From the IMG/VR virus record IMGVR_UViG_3300033149_004566, positions 48,863-112,862 of that record: a stretch of 64,000 nucleotides of DNA. One strand, given 5' to 3'. This DNA comes from a virus. Made by a program: the position numbers and the translations under genes. Each line of letters opens with the position of its first letter. The first letter of the stretch is position 1. The notes under the pieces are model-generated. The model saw only the letters and a list, made by a program, of their open reading frames with translations. It was not told where the DNA came from and did not search any database. Shown here piece by piece: positions 17,581 through 27,218 of this stretch.

Positions 17581-17937
17581 ATGACAGACGAAGGACTGAT
17601 TGAACTAACCGAGTCGATTCAAGTAAATGATAGTTTAACGTTAACTCACGTGAGTATTTGTAATATCACTATTGAAGAGTCTAGACCGTGGGCTAACAAG
17701 TTGGGCTACTTTGACATTTGGCTTGCGTACGGATATTTACGTTCAGATGGACACATGGTAGAGCCAGAATATAACGGTTTAAATATAATAATAAGTGAAA
17801 AAGACGAATTATCAGAATTCAATGAATTGTATAATAAAGTTACAACGTTAAAGTCTATAATGCTCGACGTCAAATTAATAATAGGCCAATTTTTAATCGA
17901 TAAAGGTTATATTGTAGGAAATCTAATAATGGAGTAA
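17581..17937 (+). CDS. Hypothetical structural-region protein
   Basis: 118 residues; ATG abuts the previous stop. The sequence is beta-rich at the start (SLTLTHVSICNITIEE) with a helical end. No family recognised. Context between glycosyltransferases and the neck/tail genes suggests a virion component. Confidence 0.5.
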   Translation: MTDEGLIELTESIQVNDSLTLTHVSICNITIEESRPWANKLGYFDIWLAYGYLRSDGHMVEPEYNGLNIIISEKDELSEFNELYNKVTTLKSIMLDVKLIIGQFLIDKGYIVGNLIME

Positions 17938-17941
17938 TTTT

Positions 17942-19159
17942 ATGTCAACAGTAACATATTGGGCAGAATGGAGAGATGCTGATGGAAATCTAATAACAGG
18001 ACTTAGTCCTTCTATTACTATTTATGAACAGGGCAACCCATCCCCAGTAGTTAATGACTCCATGACAAGATTTGTTACAACGGCAATTGATGGTGTTTTT
18101 TATTATTCTTTTACTGGATTTGACGTGACAAAATTATATTATGCTGTTTGTGATGCTGGTTTAACATTGGCTGAATGGAATCGGTATAGAATTCCCAATA
18201 TGATTCATAATCACATATTTACAAAAATCAAGGACGTTGAAGTTGACACGCAGAGCATAGAAGGAAAAGTTGATACAATTGATACTATTGTTGATACAAT
18301 AAAATTAAAGACCGATAATTTACCATTAGATCCAGCAAGTGAAACTAATGTTGATGCTAATGAAGTAAAAATTGATATAATTAATACAAATGTGGGCTTA
18401 ATTTTACCAGAAACGAATAAAATTCAAAGCATTCTAGATGATACGTCAGCAATCGATTCGCGTCTTCCTTCTGATCCGGCTGATCAGAGCCAAGTCGAAG
18501 CGGCAATATCGGCGTCAGAAACTAACATAATAACCGAAGTAAATGAAAACGAGTCAAAAATAGATATAATTGACGCGATTGTCGATGCCATATTGCCCGA
18601 GACCAATAAAATACAGGGCGTTCTTGACGATACTTCTGCCATTGATGCGAGATTACCATCGGATCCGGCAGATCAAAGTCAGGTAGAAGCCGCAATAACT
18701 GCATCGGAAAACAACATACGGGGAGCCGATTCGGATACTTTAAAGACTTTATCAGACCAATTAGATATTGCACAAGCCGATTTAGACAATCCGGATCAAT
18801 ATAAGGCCGATGTTTCTCTTCTTGCGCTTGAAGCAACGTCGCAGATAATAAAAGGACATCTTGAAAACGGTACCTATGGTCTGGATGCTTTGAGAATTTT
18901 GATAGAGGCGATAGATACATCGGCCGAAACTAAAGCAAGGTTTGACGAAATTAAAGGTGCCGGATGGACTGATGAAACGTTAAAATCCATTCGTGACGCC
19001 ATAGCTACTTGTGGTAGCGTGTGGTCTACCGCAGAGAAGGATCAGGCATTGCAAGACTTGATCGATTTAAAAGGAGATCTCGGAGATGCGTCTGCGGATG
19101 GATCAACAGTATATAAAGAGGCGAAACAGGATGGTTTTCCATCAATTAGAGATGCTTGA
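17942..19159 (+). CDS. Fibrous virion protein with internal repeats
   Basis: 405 residues. Residues 1-75 look like a beta-sandwich. Residues about 90-300 are a helical, coiled-coil-like region made of DTI/VD-type heptads and two copies of a 42-residue unit (LPETNKIQ..LDDTSAID.RLPSDPADQSQVEAAI). The last 100 residues are helical. Such proteins form neck whiskers or fibres. It sits just before head-tail connector genes. Specific role unknown. Confidence 0.6.
   Translation: MSTVTYWAEWRDADGNLITGLSPSITIYEQGNPSPVVNDSMTRFVTTAIDGVFYYSFTGFDVTKLYYAVCDAGLTLAEWNRYRIPNMIHNHIFTKIKDVEVDTQSIEGKVDTIDTIVDTIKLKTDNLPLDPASETNVDANEVKIDIINTNVGLILPETNKIQSILDDTSAIDSRLPSDPADQSQVEAAISASETNIITEVNENESKIDIIDAIVDAILPETNKIQGVLDDTSAIDARLPSDPADQSQVEAAITASENNIRGADSDTLKTLSDQLDIAQADLDNPDQYKADVSLLALEATSQIIKGHLENGTYGLDALRILIEAIDTSAETKARFDEIKGAGWTDETLKSIRDAIATCGSVWSTAEKDQALQDLIDLKGDLGDASADGSTVYKEAKQDGFPSIRDA
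18401..18718 (+). repeat. Two diverged copies of a 42-codon unit
   Basis: Copy 1 spans about 18401-18531 and copy 2 about 18590-18718 within the fibrous protein gene. The protein copies are nearly identical while many third positions differ (for example CCGGCTGATCAGAGC against CCGGCAGATCAAAGT). This points to an old duplication kept under protein-level selection. Confidence 0.7.
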
Positions 19160-19161
19160 AA

Positions 19162-19965
19162 ATGGGTAGAGAAGCTGCACAGCGCGGATCTTCAATCAAA
19201 TTGGTTGCATATATGCGAGATAGTGGAAACGTTTTACAAGATGCCGATTCATTACCGTTGGTAGAAATAAGAGATCCAACTGGAACGTCAATAGAATCTG
19301 GAAATGCAACCAAGGAAGATGTAGGTATTTATTATTATAATTATGACGTGGCATTCGATGCTACTTTAGGAACGTGGAACGATTATTGGACTGCGACTAT
19401 CAATGGCGTTGATGTTAGCACCACGTTATCTTTTGTTGTCGTAACACCAAATATATCTGGATACACGCCGAAGTGGACATCAAAAGCCAGAGTTGTTAGG
19501 TATACGGATCCACAAATAACTGTTTCCGATATAGATGATTTTACCATGGAAGAAGCGGAAACGTTAATGGAAGATATGATGTGGGAATATGGATACGATC
19601 CAGATGTAGTGTATAACAACATAAATAGTTATAGGGCTACTCGAAGGCTAACAATGGCTGCAACATTTTTTGTAATGCATTATTTGAGGATTCAAGGTAA
19701 AATATTTTATCATTCTCACGTTGTAGTGCAATCAGATGTTGGAGGTGGGATGATGCCGCCACGTCCTTTTGAGCGTGGATTGGGCACGTTTCCTCCACAA
19801 GAAGAGCCAACTGGCAACTATTTACAAAAAGGTAGAAGGGAATTGATGAGATTTGCTGAGGCTAACGATCCTAGATTTGATGAAATGTATGTAGAGAATA
19901 ATATAGATCCAGTAAAAGAAGCATATGGAGAGATATATTACCAAGAGACGGATTGGATTGGATGA
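19162..19965 (+). CDS. Head-tail connector candidate with N-terminal Ig-like domain
   Basis: 267 residues from ATG 19162; TTG 19156, overlapping the previous stop, is an alternative. Residues 1-95 look like a bacterial-Ig-type beta-sandwich (VEIRDPTGTSIESGNATK...IYYYNYDV). The rest is helical (MEEAETLMEDMMWEYG, TRRLTMAATFFVMHYLRIQG), as in neck connectors. Position before the terminator-like and sheath genes supports a neck role. Confidence 0.5.
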   Translation: MGREAAQRGSSIKLVAYMRDSGNVLQDADSLPLVEIRDPTGTSIESGNATKEDVGIYYYNYDVAFDATLGTWNDYWTATINGVDVSTTLSFVVVTPNISGYTPKWTSKARVVRYTDPQITVSDIDDFTMEEAETLMEDMMWEYGYDPDVVYNNINSYRATRRLTMAATFFVMHYLRIQGKIFYHSHVVVQSDVGGGMMPPRPFERGLGTFPPQEEPTGNYLQKGRRELMRFAEANDPRFDEMYVENNIDPVKEAYGEIYYQETDWIG

Positions 19966-21035
19966 CTCTAACACAAACTCAGAGAGAAGACATACTTTCA
20001 GCGGTTCCTACATCTTATGTGATAGATGAAGTTACGTTTGAGCCGTTAATAGAATATTGGAAATATCCTTTGGGTAGGTATAACACTTTTCCCGTGATAA
20101 GATTGTATGTCGTGGCTCAAGGAGTTCCGATGTTAGAGTTTCACGGTTATAAAATTACAGAAGACATATACGGTGCTGTAAACGTCTGTGAATTACAAGT
20201 AGATGTAATGGCCAGGGATTATTTAAAAAGTGATGGGTCAAAAATACATGGATTCATGATTGTAGAAGAAATAACGAGAAAATTAATTGATTATATAAGG
20301 CAAAGGTGGGATTATGACATACCGAATATCGCAATAAATTCCATAAATGTAATAACGAATCAAAGCGGAATGATGGCGGTTGGTTATGTTCATAGGCGCG
20401 CGTTTACGGTATCATTGAGATATTTAATTACTAACGACGTGTTAGATGATTTTAAGAGTGAAAAATTGGAAAAAGTCATTCCAATAATAGGAATGCCGGT
20501 AGAAGAGGATTTTTCGGGTGCGGTTAACGATACCCTGATTTTTTCCACGTTGTCGGGAAGCGGAGGATCCGTAAATTATTATGACGGATACGTTGAATTA
20601 AATTCTATATCCAGTGGATCCGTGTCGTATATGTATTGGGATTATCCCCTACCGTTTGAATACATGGTAGAAATTGACTTGCGAACTCACGATGGCTCGA
20701 TGGAAGTAAACATTTGGGACGAAGTGCCGTCCGTGAGTGCAAGTGACAAGAATAATAAAATATTAACGTTTTTTATGAGTAGTGGATCGGAAGCGTATGA
20801 AGTTTATGAATATGACACGTTGATGTCATCCGGAACTTACGATCCAGGCGAAGAAAATACAGTTAAGATAATTAAATCAACAGAACATTACCAAATATGG
20901 TTAAATGAAGAGCATTTAACAATGATTTCTGGAGCCGATGCCACGCAAGTGGAATATGTCGGTTTTGGGGATCCATACGACGACGAAATTTACGGAACGT
21001 CGAAAGTGTATAATGTAAAATTTTTGGTGAGATAA
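19962..21035 (+). CDS. Tail-terminator-like protein with C-terminal lectin-like domain
   Basis: 357 residues from ATG 19962, overlapping the previous stop (ATGA). The first 175 residues resemble a tail-terminator/neck fold (FPVIRLYVVAQGVPMLEFHGYKI). Residues about 185-357 look like a concanavalin/LamG-type jelly roll (DYPLPFEYMVEIDLRTHDG, IWLNEEHLTMISG), as found in glycan-binding virion parts. Directly followed by the sheath gene. Domain calls are by pattern only. Confidence 0.5.
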   Translation: MTLTQTQREDILSAVPTSYVIDEVTFEPLIEYWKYPLGRYNTFPVIRLYVVAQGVPMLEFHGYKITEDIYGAVNVCELQVDVMARDYLKSDGSKIHGFMIVEEITRKLIDYIRQRWDYDIPNIAINSINVITNQSGMMAVGYVHRRAFTVSLRYLITNDVLDDFKSEKLEKVIPIIGMPVEEDFSGAVNDTLIFSTLSGSGGSVNYYDGYVELNSISSGSVSYMYWDYPLPFEYMVEIDLRTHDGSMEVNIWDEVPSVSASDKNNKILTFFMSSGSEAYEVYEYDTLMSSGTYDPGEENTVKIIKSTEHYQIWLNEEHLTMISGADATQVEYVGFGDPYDDEIYGTSKVYNVKFLVR

Positions 21036-22124
21036 ATGGGTGGATTAGAATACGTCGATGTCTACGTGAATACTGAAGGACTGTATCAGCCATTAACTAG
21101 GTCTTACGGAAATATTGGAATTGTTGGAACCTGTTTGTCTGGCTCCGATAATGAAGTTGAACAATGGACAAGCCCGATAGATGAGGAAGCTGTTCATGCA
21201 TCTGGTGATTTGGTAAATGCCGTGTCGGATGCATTTGCTAATGGTGCTTTACGTGTTTTTACTGTAAAGTCGACGTCAGATAGCGAAACTGACATGTATG
21301 CGGCTTTATCAAAATTGGCATCTGAAGACGTGCAGCTCGTGCTGTACGCTGGACAACCGGCAACGGTTGCAAACACTGCGTCTGGAAGCACGTTATACGG
21401 ATTGTTTAAAACACACGTATTGAATGCGTCTGCAGCTGGAAGAACAAGGATGGGCATAATAATGTTGGCCAGTGGAGCCGATACATCAGATATGGACACG
21501 GTAGTATCTAATATGACGAGTGAACGAATGGTATTGTTAGCTCATCATTCTAGTAGCGATATAGCTGCTTGTGCTGCTGGAGTGATATCTTATAGAGAGC
21601 CTCCAACATCCATGACGTTAAAACCGATAGTGTGTGAACAGACAGAAGAATACAGCGACACCGATTTGGCTACGATTGTAGATTTACATATAATTCCTGT
21701 CACGGTTCCGTTATATTATAGTGGCAATGGTGAAGTAATGGGTAAAAACTTCACGTTGGACGGAAGCGGAACGCGAAAATACATCGATATAGTGAGAACA
21801 ATTGATGACGTTGTATTTTCATTGAAAGCTGGGTTGACCAGCCCGAAGGTCATGGGAAATTTCAGGATGAATCTCGTTGGCATGAGATTGTTGTATTCTG
21901 AAGTAGCTGGAATATTAAATTACAAAAAAACGCAAAAATACTTGGATGACTACAGGATAAACATACCATTATTGAATCTTCTCGAAAGGACAAACAGAAC
22001 CGATGCCGAAACTGCGACCATGAATCAGATCATAAACAGTCTAATAGCAACTGTAGAAGTTGACATAATATATCGTGGAGCTTTGGAATCGTTGATAATT
22101 AACGTGAATTTTGTACCAAGTTGA
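21036..22124 (+). CDS. Contractile tail sheath protein
   Basis: 362 residues. Sheath features: a repetitive alanine/serine-rich N-terminal half with GNIGIVGTCLSG, and a C-terminal core with GNGEVMGKNFTLDGSGTRKYIDIVRTIDDVVFSLKAGL, which is how sheath subunits interlock. The following gene is a tube protein. The presence of a sheath makes this a myovirus-type tail. The sheath is on the short side for the family. Confidence 0.85.
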   Translation: MGGLEYVDVYVNTEGLYQPLTRSYGNIGIVGTCLSGSDNEVEQWTSPIDEEAVHASGDLVNAVSDAFANGALRVFTVKSTSDSETDMYAALSKLASEDVQLVLYAGQPATVANTASGSTLYGLFKTHVLNASAAGRTRMGIIMLASGADTSDMDTVVSNMTSERMVLLAHHSSSDIAACAAGVISYREPPTSMTLKPIVCEQTEEYSDTDLATIVDLHIIPVTVPLYYSGNGEVMGKNFTLDGSGTRKYIDIVRTIDDVVFSLKAGLTSPKVMGNFRMNLVGMRLLYSEVAGILNYKKTQKYLDDYRINIPLLNLLERTNRTDAETATMNQIINSLIATVEVDIIYRGALESLIINVNFVPS

Positions 22125-22135
22125 GGTGAAAGAAT

Positions 22136-22672
22136 ATGTCTTTAAGTAACGATTGGAAAACAACTTTGGCGGTCTTTGTAAAAGATGAGAATGGAATGTA
22201 CATGGTGACACCGATATTATCTGTTGCACCAACTATAGCCACTCCTGCTGCGCCAATTGATAGTGTTAACATGACAAACATGGGCTACGTGCATGGCCCG
22301 ACCAGATTTTCTTTTAGGATGGCCGTACAGGCTCTACAATTAAAGGACTCGTCTGGCGTGCCGTTGTCCGCACTCGGGGACTCTAACATCACGAATGTGG
22401 CATATTTGATGAAAATGCAATTGAACAGGACGGAGTTTTCTTTAGTATTGGTAGAGCAGGGCGATGATGTTTCTCAGATGGATTGGGTATTTTCACAGGT
22501 GATATTTAATAGATGTATAATCATATCTTCAGATGCGCCTACAGTGCCTCCTCCGGGTGTTGTTCCCACGATAACTTTCAATTGTCTAGCATTGGAATTA
22601 CAGGCTGCTGCAACAGATCCTGCCGTAGAATTGACGATAGAAACAAAATTTCCATTGGATGAATTGTTATAA
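22136..22672 (+). CDS. Tail tube protein
   Basis: 178 residues; GAGGTGA precedes the ATG. Beta-rich sequence of tube type (TRFSFRMAVQALQLKDSSG, YLMKMQLNRTEFSLVLVEQGDD, a QVIFNRCIIISSD strand). It follows the sheath and precedes the tail chaperones, the standard order in contractile-tail viruses. Confidence 0.75.
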   Translation: MSLSNDWKTTLAVFVKDENGMYMVTPILSVAPTIATPAAPIDSVNMTNMGYVHGPTRFSFRMAVQALQLKDSSGVPLSALGDSNITNVAYLMKMQLNRTEFSLVLVEQGDDVSQMDWVFSQVIFNRCIIISSDAPTVPPPGVVPTITFNCLALELQAAATDPAVELTIETKFPLDELL

Positions 22673-22695
22673 AAATAAAAAAAGGAGGATGAAAA

Positions 22696-23181
22696 ATGAA
22701 TTCGAGTGAACTTACAAGATTGGAGAGTCTTTTACAAAAAGGAATCAATCATGAAGAAGAATTTTTCTTGCCGTATTATAAAACGAGTATAAAGATAAGA
22801 CCGTTATCTAAATTTGAAATTAACATGTGTACAGCAATGGCATTGGACGAAATTACGGATCCAGACACTGAATTGTATTTTTTTATGCGTAGTGATGAGC
22901 GCAAGGATTTCAAAAAAAGAATAAAGATGAAAGAATATATCAGGGCACAAAACATGTTGAATTTATACATAGTGTATGAATCCTTAAAAAAAATATATCC
23001 GAAATTATCGAAAGAGACAGTATCGAGGATAAACGGTCTTGAAGAAATTGCATCACGAATAATGGACATTTCATCAGCAAAGGAGGATGACGTGGAGTTT
23101 TTTCGTGGAGACGCTGAGGGGAGCTCAGCTAAGGATGTTGGTAATCGAAGCAGGACTAAAATTAGCGTCAAGACCTTGTGA
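22696..23181 (+). CDS. Tail assembly chaperone, upstream frame
   Basis: 161 residues; AGGAGG upstream of the ATG. FLPYYKTSIKIRPLSKFEINMC near the start resembles the first product of two-frame tail chaperone genes, between tube and tape measure. It ends inside a 95-base overlap with a second frame, the hallmark of these genes. The last 27 residues read as low-complexity and may be dispensable if the ribosome shifts frame before them. Confidence 0.7.
   Translation: MNSSELTRLESLLQKGINHEEEFFLPYYKTSIKIRPLSKFEINMCTAMALDEITDPDTELYFFMRSDERKDFKKRIKMKEYIRAQNMLNLYIVYESLKKIYPKLSKETVSRINGLEEIASRIMDISSAKEDDVEFFRGDAEGSSAKDVGNRSRTKISVKTL
23079..23105 (+). promoter_or_regulatory. Candidate programmed frameshift site
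   Basis: AAAGGAGG (23079-23086) lies 11 bases before six T (23098-23103), read as TTT TTT CGT in the upstream frame. Slippage by -2 or +1 on the T-run would continue in the downstream frame as TTC GTG GAG. An internal Shine-Dalgarno at this distance stimulates slippage in known cases, and tail chaperones are the classic site for it. Confidence 0.5.
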
Positions 23182-23368
23182 ATTATTGGCAAGTCAGATA
23201 TATCTTTATGAGTTATGGTTGAGTAAAAGGCTGACCAAAAAACAAAAAGAAGCCATTCGTAATAACGATAGCATAATAACGTCATTTGAAACGAGAGAAT
23301 CAATGCTCAGAAAAACAAAAAATTTAAGGGAATTGTATGTCGGTAGACAAAATCGTCACGGAATTTGA
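23087..23368 (+). CDS. Tail assembly chaperone, downstream frame
   Basis: Open in the +1 (equivalently -2) frame relative to the upstream chaperone, 93 residues if read from ATG 23087. That ATG directly abuts AAAGGAGG with no spacing, so independent initiation there is unlikely; GTG 23105 is another possibility. The sequence (LLASQIYLYELWLSKRLTKKQKEAI) fits the second part of a frameshifted tail chaperone. It overlaps the next gene's start. Confidence 0.6.
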   Translation: MTWSFFVETLRGAQLRMLVIEAGLKLASRPCELLASQIYLYELWLSKRLTKKQKEAIRNNDSIITSFETRESMLRKTKNLRELYVGRQNRHGI

Positions 23369-24332
23369 TGTCATAGGTCACGATAAATTGTTGTCCGTTT
23401 TAGACGAAGTAGAGCGCGGCGTCGAAAGGATGACTAGCAATGCTGAGAGACGCTTGGATGATTTAACTGAAAAAATACGGAACATGGGAACCGAATCCGA
23501 TAAGTCAACACCTCTCATACAAAAAATGGGAAACGCGCTTTCCAAGGTTGTTAGAAAGTTGAGAGGGGTTAAAAATGTCGGCAATATAAACATAACTACA
23601 GGTGGTGCGGATGTATCGGAGTTGGGAAAAACCGAAGAATTGGGCGGATTGACTCCGTTATCGTATTCAGGATTTAAATTGACAGAAGAGGAAAAAGAAT
23701 ACATTAAAAAATCCGACATAGAGTTACCAGAAGGCATTACGCCGGAGGAATTGTTAAAAACTTTATCCAGCGTGAGGAAGAGATATCAGGAAAGTCAGAA
23801 AAATGTGAGCGGGCCAGACGTGTCGATGCTTCCCTTTGAGGACGTGTTAAAATATGGAGAAAGTGGAACCGAGACAGCGGGCCAAATGCGTAGCACATAT
23901 GAAGATCTTTTGTACGAGACATTAAAAGAATTTACCACTTCTGGAAGCACGTCAGTAACAAGACCCGAAGACGTCGAAGAGTTATTAAAAAAAGGGTTGG
24001 AAGTCGAGAGCGCATTGAGAAAAAAAAGAGTTCCCATCACTGAAAAAGTTAGAGAAGTCGCCAAGAGTAGCGAAACATACGCTGGAAAACCCTCCGAAGA
24101 AGTCGAGGCATGGATGGGGGCTATAATGGGATTTCAAGAGATAGAAGCGCCGTTCAAAAAAATAGCAAATGAACTCGATAAAAGGGCAAGAGAAAGCAAG
24201 AAAGAGGCCGATGAAATATATGAAGCATTGGTCAGAATGATAGAAGCCGAAAAAGAGGGCATAAAAAAATTCATAAAAGGAATAACAGAATCATCTGAAG
24301 TATTTAGAGATATAAGTGAGAGGCTCGGATGA
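23337..24332 (+). CDS. Tape measure protein candidate (short)
   Basis: 331 residues, mostly helical and highly charged, starting MSVDKIVTEFDVIGHDKLLSVLDEVERGVERM as tape measures often do. Its position right after the chaperones and before baseplate genes is that of the tape measure. No hydrophobic segment is seen. At about 1.5 angstrom per residue it would set a tail of roughly 50 nm, which is short but possible. If wrong, it could be another tail-tip protein, and the tape measure would be missing. Confidence 0.6.
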   Translation: MSVDKIVTEFDVIGHDKLLSVLDEVERGVERMTSNAERRLDDLTEKIRNMGTESDKSTPLIQKMGNALSKVVRKLRGVKNVGNINITTGGADVSELGKTEELGGLTPLSYSGFKLTEEEKEYIKKSDIELPEGITPEELLKTLSSVRKRYQESQKNVSGPDVSMLPFEDVLKYGESGTETAGQMRSTYEDLLYETLKEFTTSGSTSVTRPEDVEELLKKGLEVESALRKKRVPITEKVREVAKSSETYAGKPSEEVEAWMGAIMGFQEIEAPFKKIANELDKRARESKKEADEIYEALVRMIEAEKEGIKKFIKGITESSEVFRDISERLG

Positions 24333-25255
24333 TGGAGTCTGACATGGCTGTTTTAATTGGATGGGTTCCGTTATTTTCCGTGGAATATATAGAACACACG
24401 CAAGGAACTGCAGTTTCGATATATAAGTCGGATATAGGATATTGGGCTCCACAGGCGGTTGAAGACACGGCCGATCAAATAATTTTAAAGGGCGTGTTAT
24501 ATGGTGAAATGTGGCGTACTTGGAAGTTGATGTTGGAAGCACAGAAGAGCTCAAAAATGGCGTACTGGTTCATATCCAACATGTCACAATTATTTTATTG
24601 CGTCATAACGGCCCTGAAGTTTACAAATTCTTCGCAGAGAAGAAACGTTATAGATGTCGAGATTACCATAAGACAGGTTAAAAAAGTGGCCCAAGCCAGA
24701 TGGTTGACAATAGCCAGTGCCGTATCGGCCATAGCAACATTCATGACGAGGGGCGCAAATGACATGGCGATAACATTAAATCCGTTTAACTTTACAGATA
24801 ACGTCGTGAGAATAGCCACGTCTCTTGAAACTTTAGAAACAAGAAAAGAATTGGTCGCAGAACTCCAAAAATATGCCTGGAATATATGGTACGCTAAAGA
24901 GTGGTTGAGTGCAAATGTTGCAAATACAATTACTGGTGACGGAACAATTTATTACACGTTTTTTGAAGAGAATTCTGGCATCTATCCTAGAAATTATGAG
25001 ATGTTTATAAATAATAGTGCCATTGTTGATATAGGCACGATTGATTTTGGATTTTTTGGCAACAAAGACATAAATTACATGCCTCCGGGGACGATGGGTC
25101 GAATCATGACGGAAAAAATGGACGAAAACAACGAGCCGGTGTTGTATTATTTTCTCGCTGTAAACGATTCGGATTCCAATATGGTTAATGGCCAGGCAGT
25201 GACGATAACGGGAGTTGTGGGCACCGAGAAAAATCCCATTATGGTGGTCGAATGA
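24329..25255 (+). CDS. Tail tip / hub-associated protein
   Basis: 308 residues, ATGA overlap with both neighbours. The first 120 residues (VEYIEHTQGTAVSIYKS, LKGVLYGEMWRTWKLML) are of the type seen in tail proteins between tape measure and hub. A stretch around residue 125-145 is Ala/Ile-rich (TIASAVSAIATFMTRG) and the end is beta-rich. Comparable to XkdP or DNA-circularisation-like tail proteins by position only. Confidence 0.5.
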   Translation: MMESDMAVLIGWVPLFSVEYIEHTQGTAVSIYKSDIGYWAPQAVEDTADQIILKGVLYGEMWRTWKLMLEAQKSSKMAYWFISNMSQLFYCVITALKFTNSSQRRNVIDVEITIRQVKKVAQARWLTIASAVSAIATFMTRGANDMAITLNPFNFTDNVVRIATSLETLETRKELVAELQKYAWNIWYAKEWLSANVANTITGDGTIYYTFFEENSGIYPRNYEMFINNSAIVDIGTIDFGFFGNKDINYMPPGTMGRIMTEKMDENNEPVLYYFLAVNDSDSNMVNGQAVTITGVVGTEKNPIMVVE

Positions 25256-25614
25256 GCACGAGTTTGGATGATTATTTATCGCAGTTCTCCGTCCTTCCGG
25301 TAGATCAAAACGAAAGATTTCCTCAACGTTGGAGCGTGACGATAAATGACGAATTATACACGTTTGATGTTAGAGCTAATACGAGCATTATAGATCCGTT
25401 GTTTGAGGAGAATCCGAGATTATCCCTGACCGTGTATGATTCTAATGATGAGATGTTGTTTACAAATCCTATTGGAGTTGGATACGAGGAAAAGATTTAC
25501 GACGAAGACGGGATAAAATTTAGGATTTCCGTGCTTATTGCCGATATTGCCAGAGAAAACGCGCTTGGAGAAACTGGCAATTTTGGAACGAATTTGGTGG
25601 TTGTTGTCAGGTGA
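25252..25614 (+). CDS. Baseplate plug-like protein
   Basis: 120 residues, beta-rich. QRWSVTINDELYTFDVRANT at the start and ALGETGNFGTNLVVVVR at the end match the small baseplate plug family (DUF6983-like) encoded just before the hub. ATGA overlap upstream. Confidence 0.55.
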   Translation: MSTSLDDYLSQFSVLPVDQNERFPQRWSVTINDELYTFDVRANTSIIDPLFEENPRLSLTVYDSNDEMLFTNPIGVGYEEKIYDEDGIKFRISVLIADIARENALGETGNFGTNLVVVVR

Positions 25615-27218
25615 TAAATCCTTTAAACGTGGTTTCTATACCGCTCAATTTCACTTCTATAAAGGATTTCCATCCCATATTTGAGTTGTATATGAGTGGA
25701 TCTGGCGTATCCAGATTATGGGTTAGTAATGAAAATGTAGAAGGAAACATAATAATAGAGCGAGAGATAGATGGAATTACGAGGCTTAAGATGGATCTTT
25801 TCAATTTGAGTGAAAGCAAGTTGAATACCGGATTATTATTGGTAAATGAATCTGAAAGATGGTATTTAACAATAAAGCTCGGTTTTGAAAGCGACGTGTC
25901 TAGACATATTTCATCTGTTGGTGATTTTTGGATAGATTACGTGTATATTAATAAATTGGAAGACGGAACCATACATCTTCATATTAAAGGCACTGGATAT
26001 TTGGATAAATATTTATCGGACGTGACCATAGATAATCCGATATATTTGGGAGTCATTACTACAAATTCATTCATCACGTTGTTAGGCGGTATATTGTCCG
26101 TATTTAATTATCCGAGGGTGAAAAAATATTCCATAGAGTTGCTGTCAGTTCCTCCGAAAAAATCGGACGAAGCATTGAGATGGAACGGCTCGGATGTTCC
26201 CGAAATGACAATACATGTCGGAAGTGTTAAGGCTGATAAAACTGGAGTGGAAATATCGAACGTGATTCCCATTCTTGGTGAAAGCTTGATCGATTTAATA
26301 ACAAAATTTATGGTAAATAACGGTCTCAATGATGGCGTTCATTATTCTATAATAAATCGAAATATATTCATATCCGATAAAATATATGAATTGAGCTTGA
26401 GTGGAAAGGTCAATATAGGCAATTACGACATCATAAACATTAATCGAAAAAACATATCCGGAACCTATTATTACGAATTGACGCTTAATGGAAAGCCAGA
26501 AATTTTTCCCGGAAAATCAGTAATTTTCAGGTCTAAAAATTTAATAGAGTCTGAATTTTCGCTCAATGAGTTGAATCGGGGACAAAAAGATATTTTGAAT
26601 TTATCAAAAAAAGAAATGATAGTTATCAGTGCATCACACGAGTTTAGAGCGAAAGAGGGTTTCTTGACAAAAGTGGTATTGGTTGATAACTCGTTAAAAT
26701 CAAACGACTTGAAAAAGATATTGATGCATTCTTTATCACCGTCTGCTAGGGTTTCTTTCAATATAAGACAACACGTGAATAGAAAATCGGAGATAAATAA
26801 AAATCCCTCATCGTATGCACAAATTGCAAACGTGGGACAAAATGTATGCGAGTTAAAAGTTCCGAATCAAAAAAACATAATTCCACCACAAAAGTTAAAA
26901 CGATTGACGAATTATTCTAACGTGTTAAACGTTACTAGACTATATCCATTTATGGGAACCAAATTTGGAATGTCGGCTCCTTTAGGTATAGATGATTGGG
27001 TGGTATATGATAAGCTTGATGGTGAAAATCCAATTATTTTGGGTTGTATAAAGAATGAGACACAGACACTTCCATTTGGTGTTACGGAAAGTGATCTATT
27101 ATCCAAGATAATTTTATATTATGGTAATAATTTGATAATGATGGACGAACAGGAAATAACGTTGAAGGTCGGAGTCAGGACTTTTAAATTGACCGCTACC
27201 GGAGTTTCCGTGTCATGA
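25611..27218 (+). CDS. Baseplate hub protein with spike-like C-terminus
   Basis: 535 residues from GTG 25611. The first 400 residues look like a gp27/gpD-type hub (WYLTIKLGFESDVSRHI, IHLHIKGTGYLDKYLSD, GESLIDLITKFM). The last 110 (VTRLYPFMGTKFGMSAPLGIDDWVVYDKLDGENPIILGCI) read like the OB-fold of gpV/gp5 spikes, ending in a short beta tail. A hub-spike fusion would fit the gene order plug, hub, small spike-tip protein, gp25, gpJ. Confidence 0.6.
   Translation: MINPLNVVSIPLNFTSIKDFHPIFELYMSGSGVSRLWVSNENVEGNIIIEREIDGITRLKMDLFNLSESKLNTGLLLVNESERWYLTIKLGFESDVSRHISSVGDFWIDYVYINKLEDGTIHLHIKGTGYLDKYLSDVTIDNPIYLGVITTNSFITLLGGILSVFNYPRVKKYSIELLSVPPKKSDEALRWNGSDVPEMTIHVGSVKADKTGVEISNVIPILGESLIDLITKFMVNNGLNDGVHYSIINRNIFISDKIYELSLSGKVNIGNYDIININRKNISGTYYYELTLNGKPEIFPGKSVIFRSKNLIESEFSLNELNRGQKDILNLSKKEMIVISASHEFRAKEGFLTKVVLVDNSLKSNDLKKILMHSLSPSARVSFNIRQHVNRKSEINKNPSSYAQIANVGQNVCELKVPNQKNIIPPQKLKRLTNYSNVLNVTRLYPFMGTKFGMSAPLGIDDWVVYDKLDGENPIILGCIKNETQTLPFGVTESDLLSKIILYYGNNLIMMDEQEITLKVGVRTFKLTATGVSVS

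Noticed and set aside
24663-24800. Transmembrane segment in the tail-tip protein
   Set aside because: The Ala/Ile-rich stretch is short and interrupted by Arg/Gly; a buried helix is as likely.
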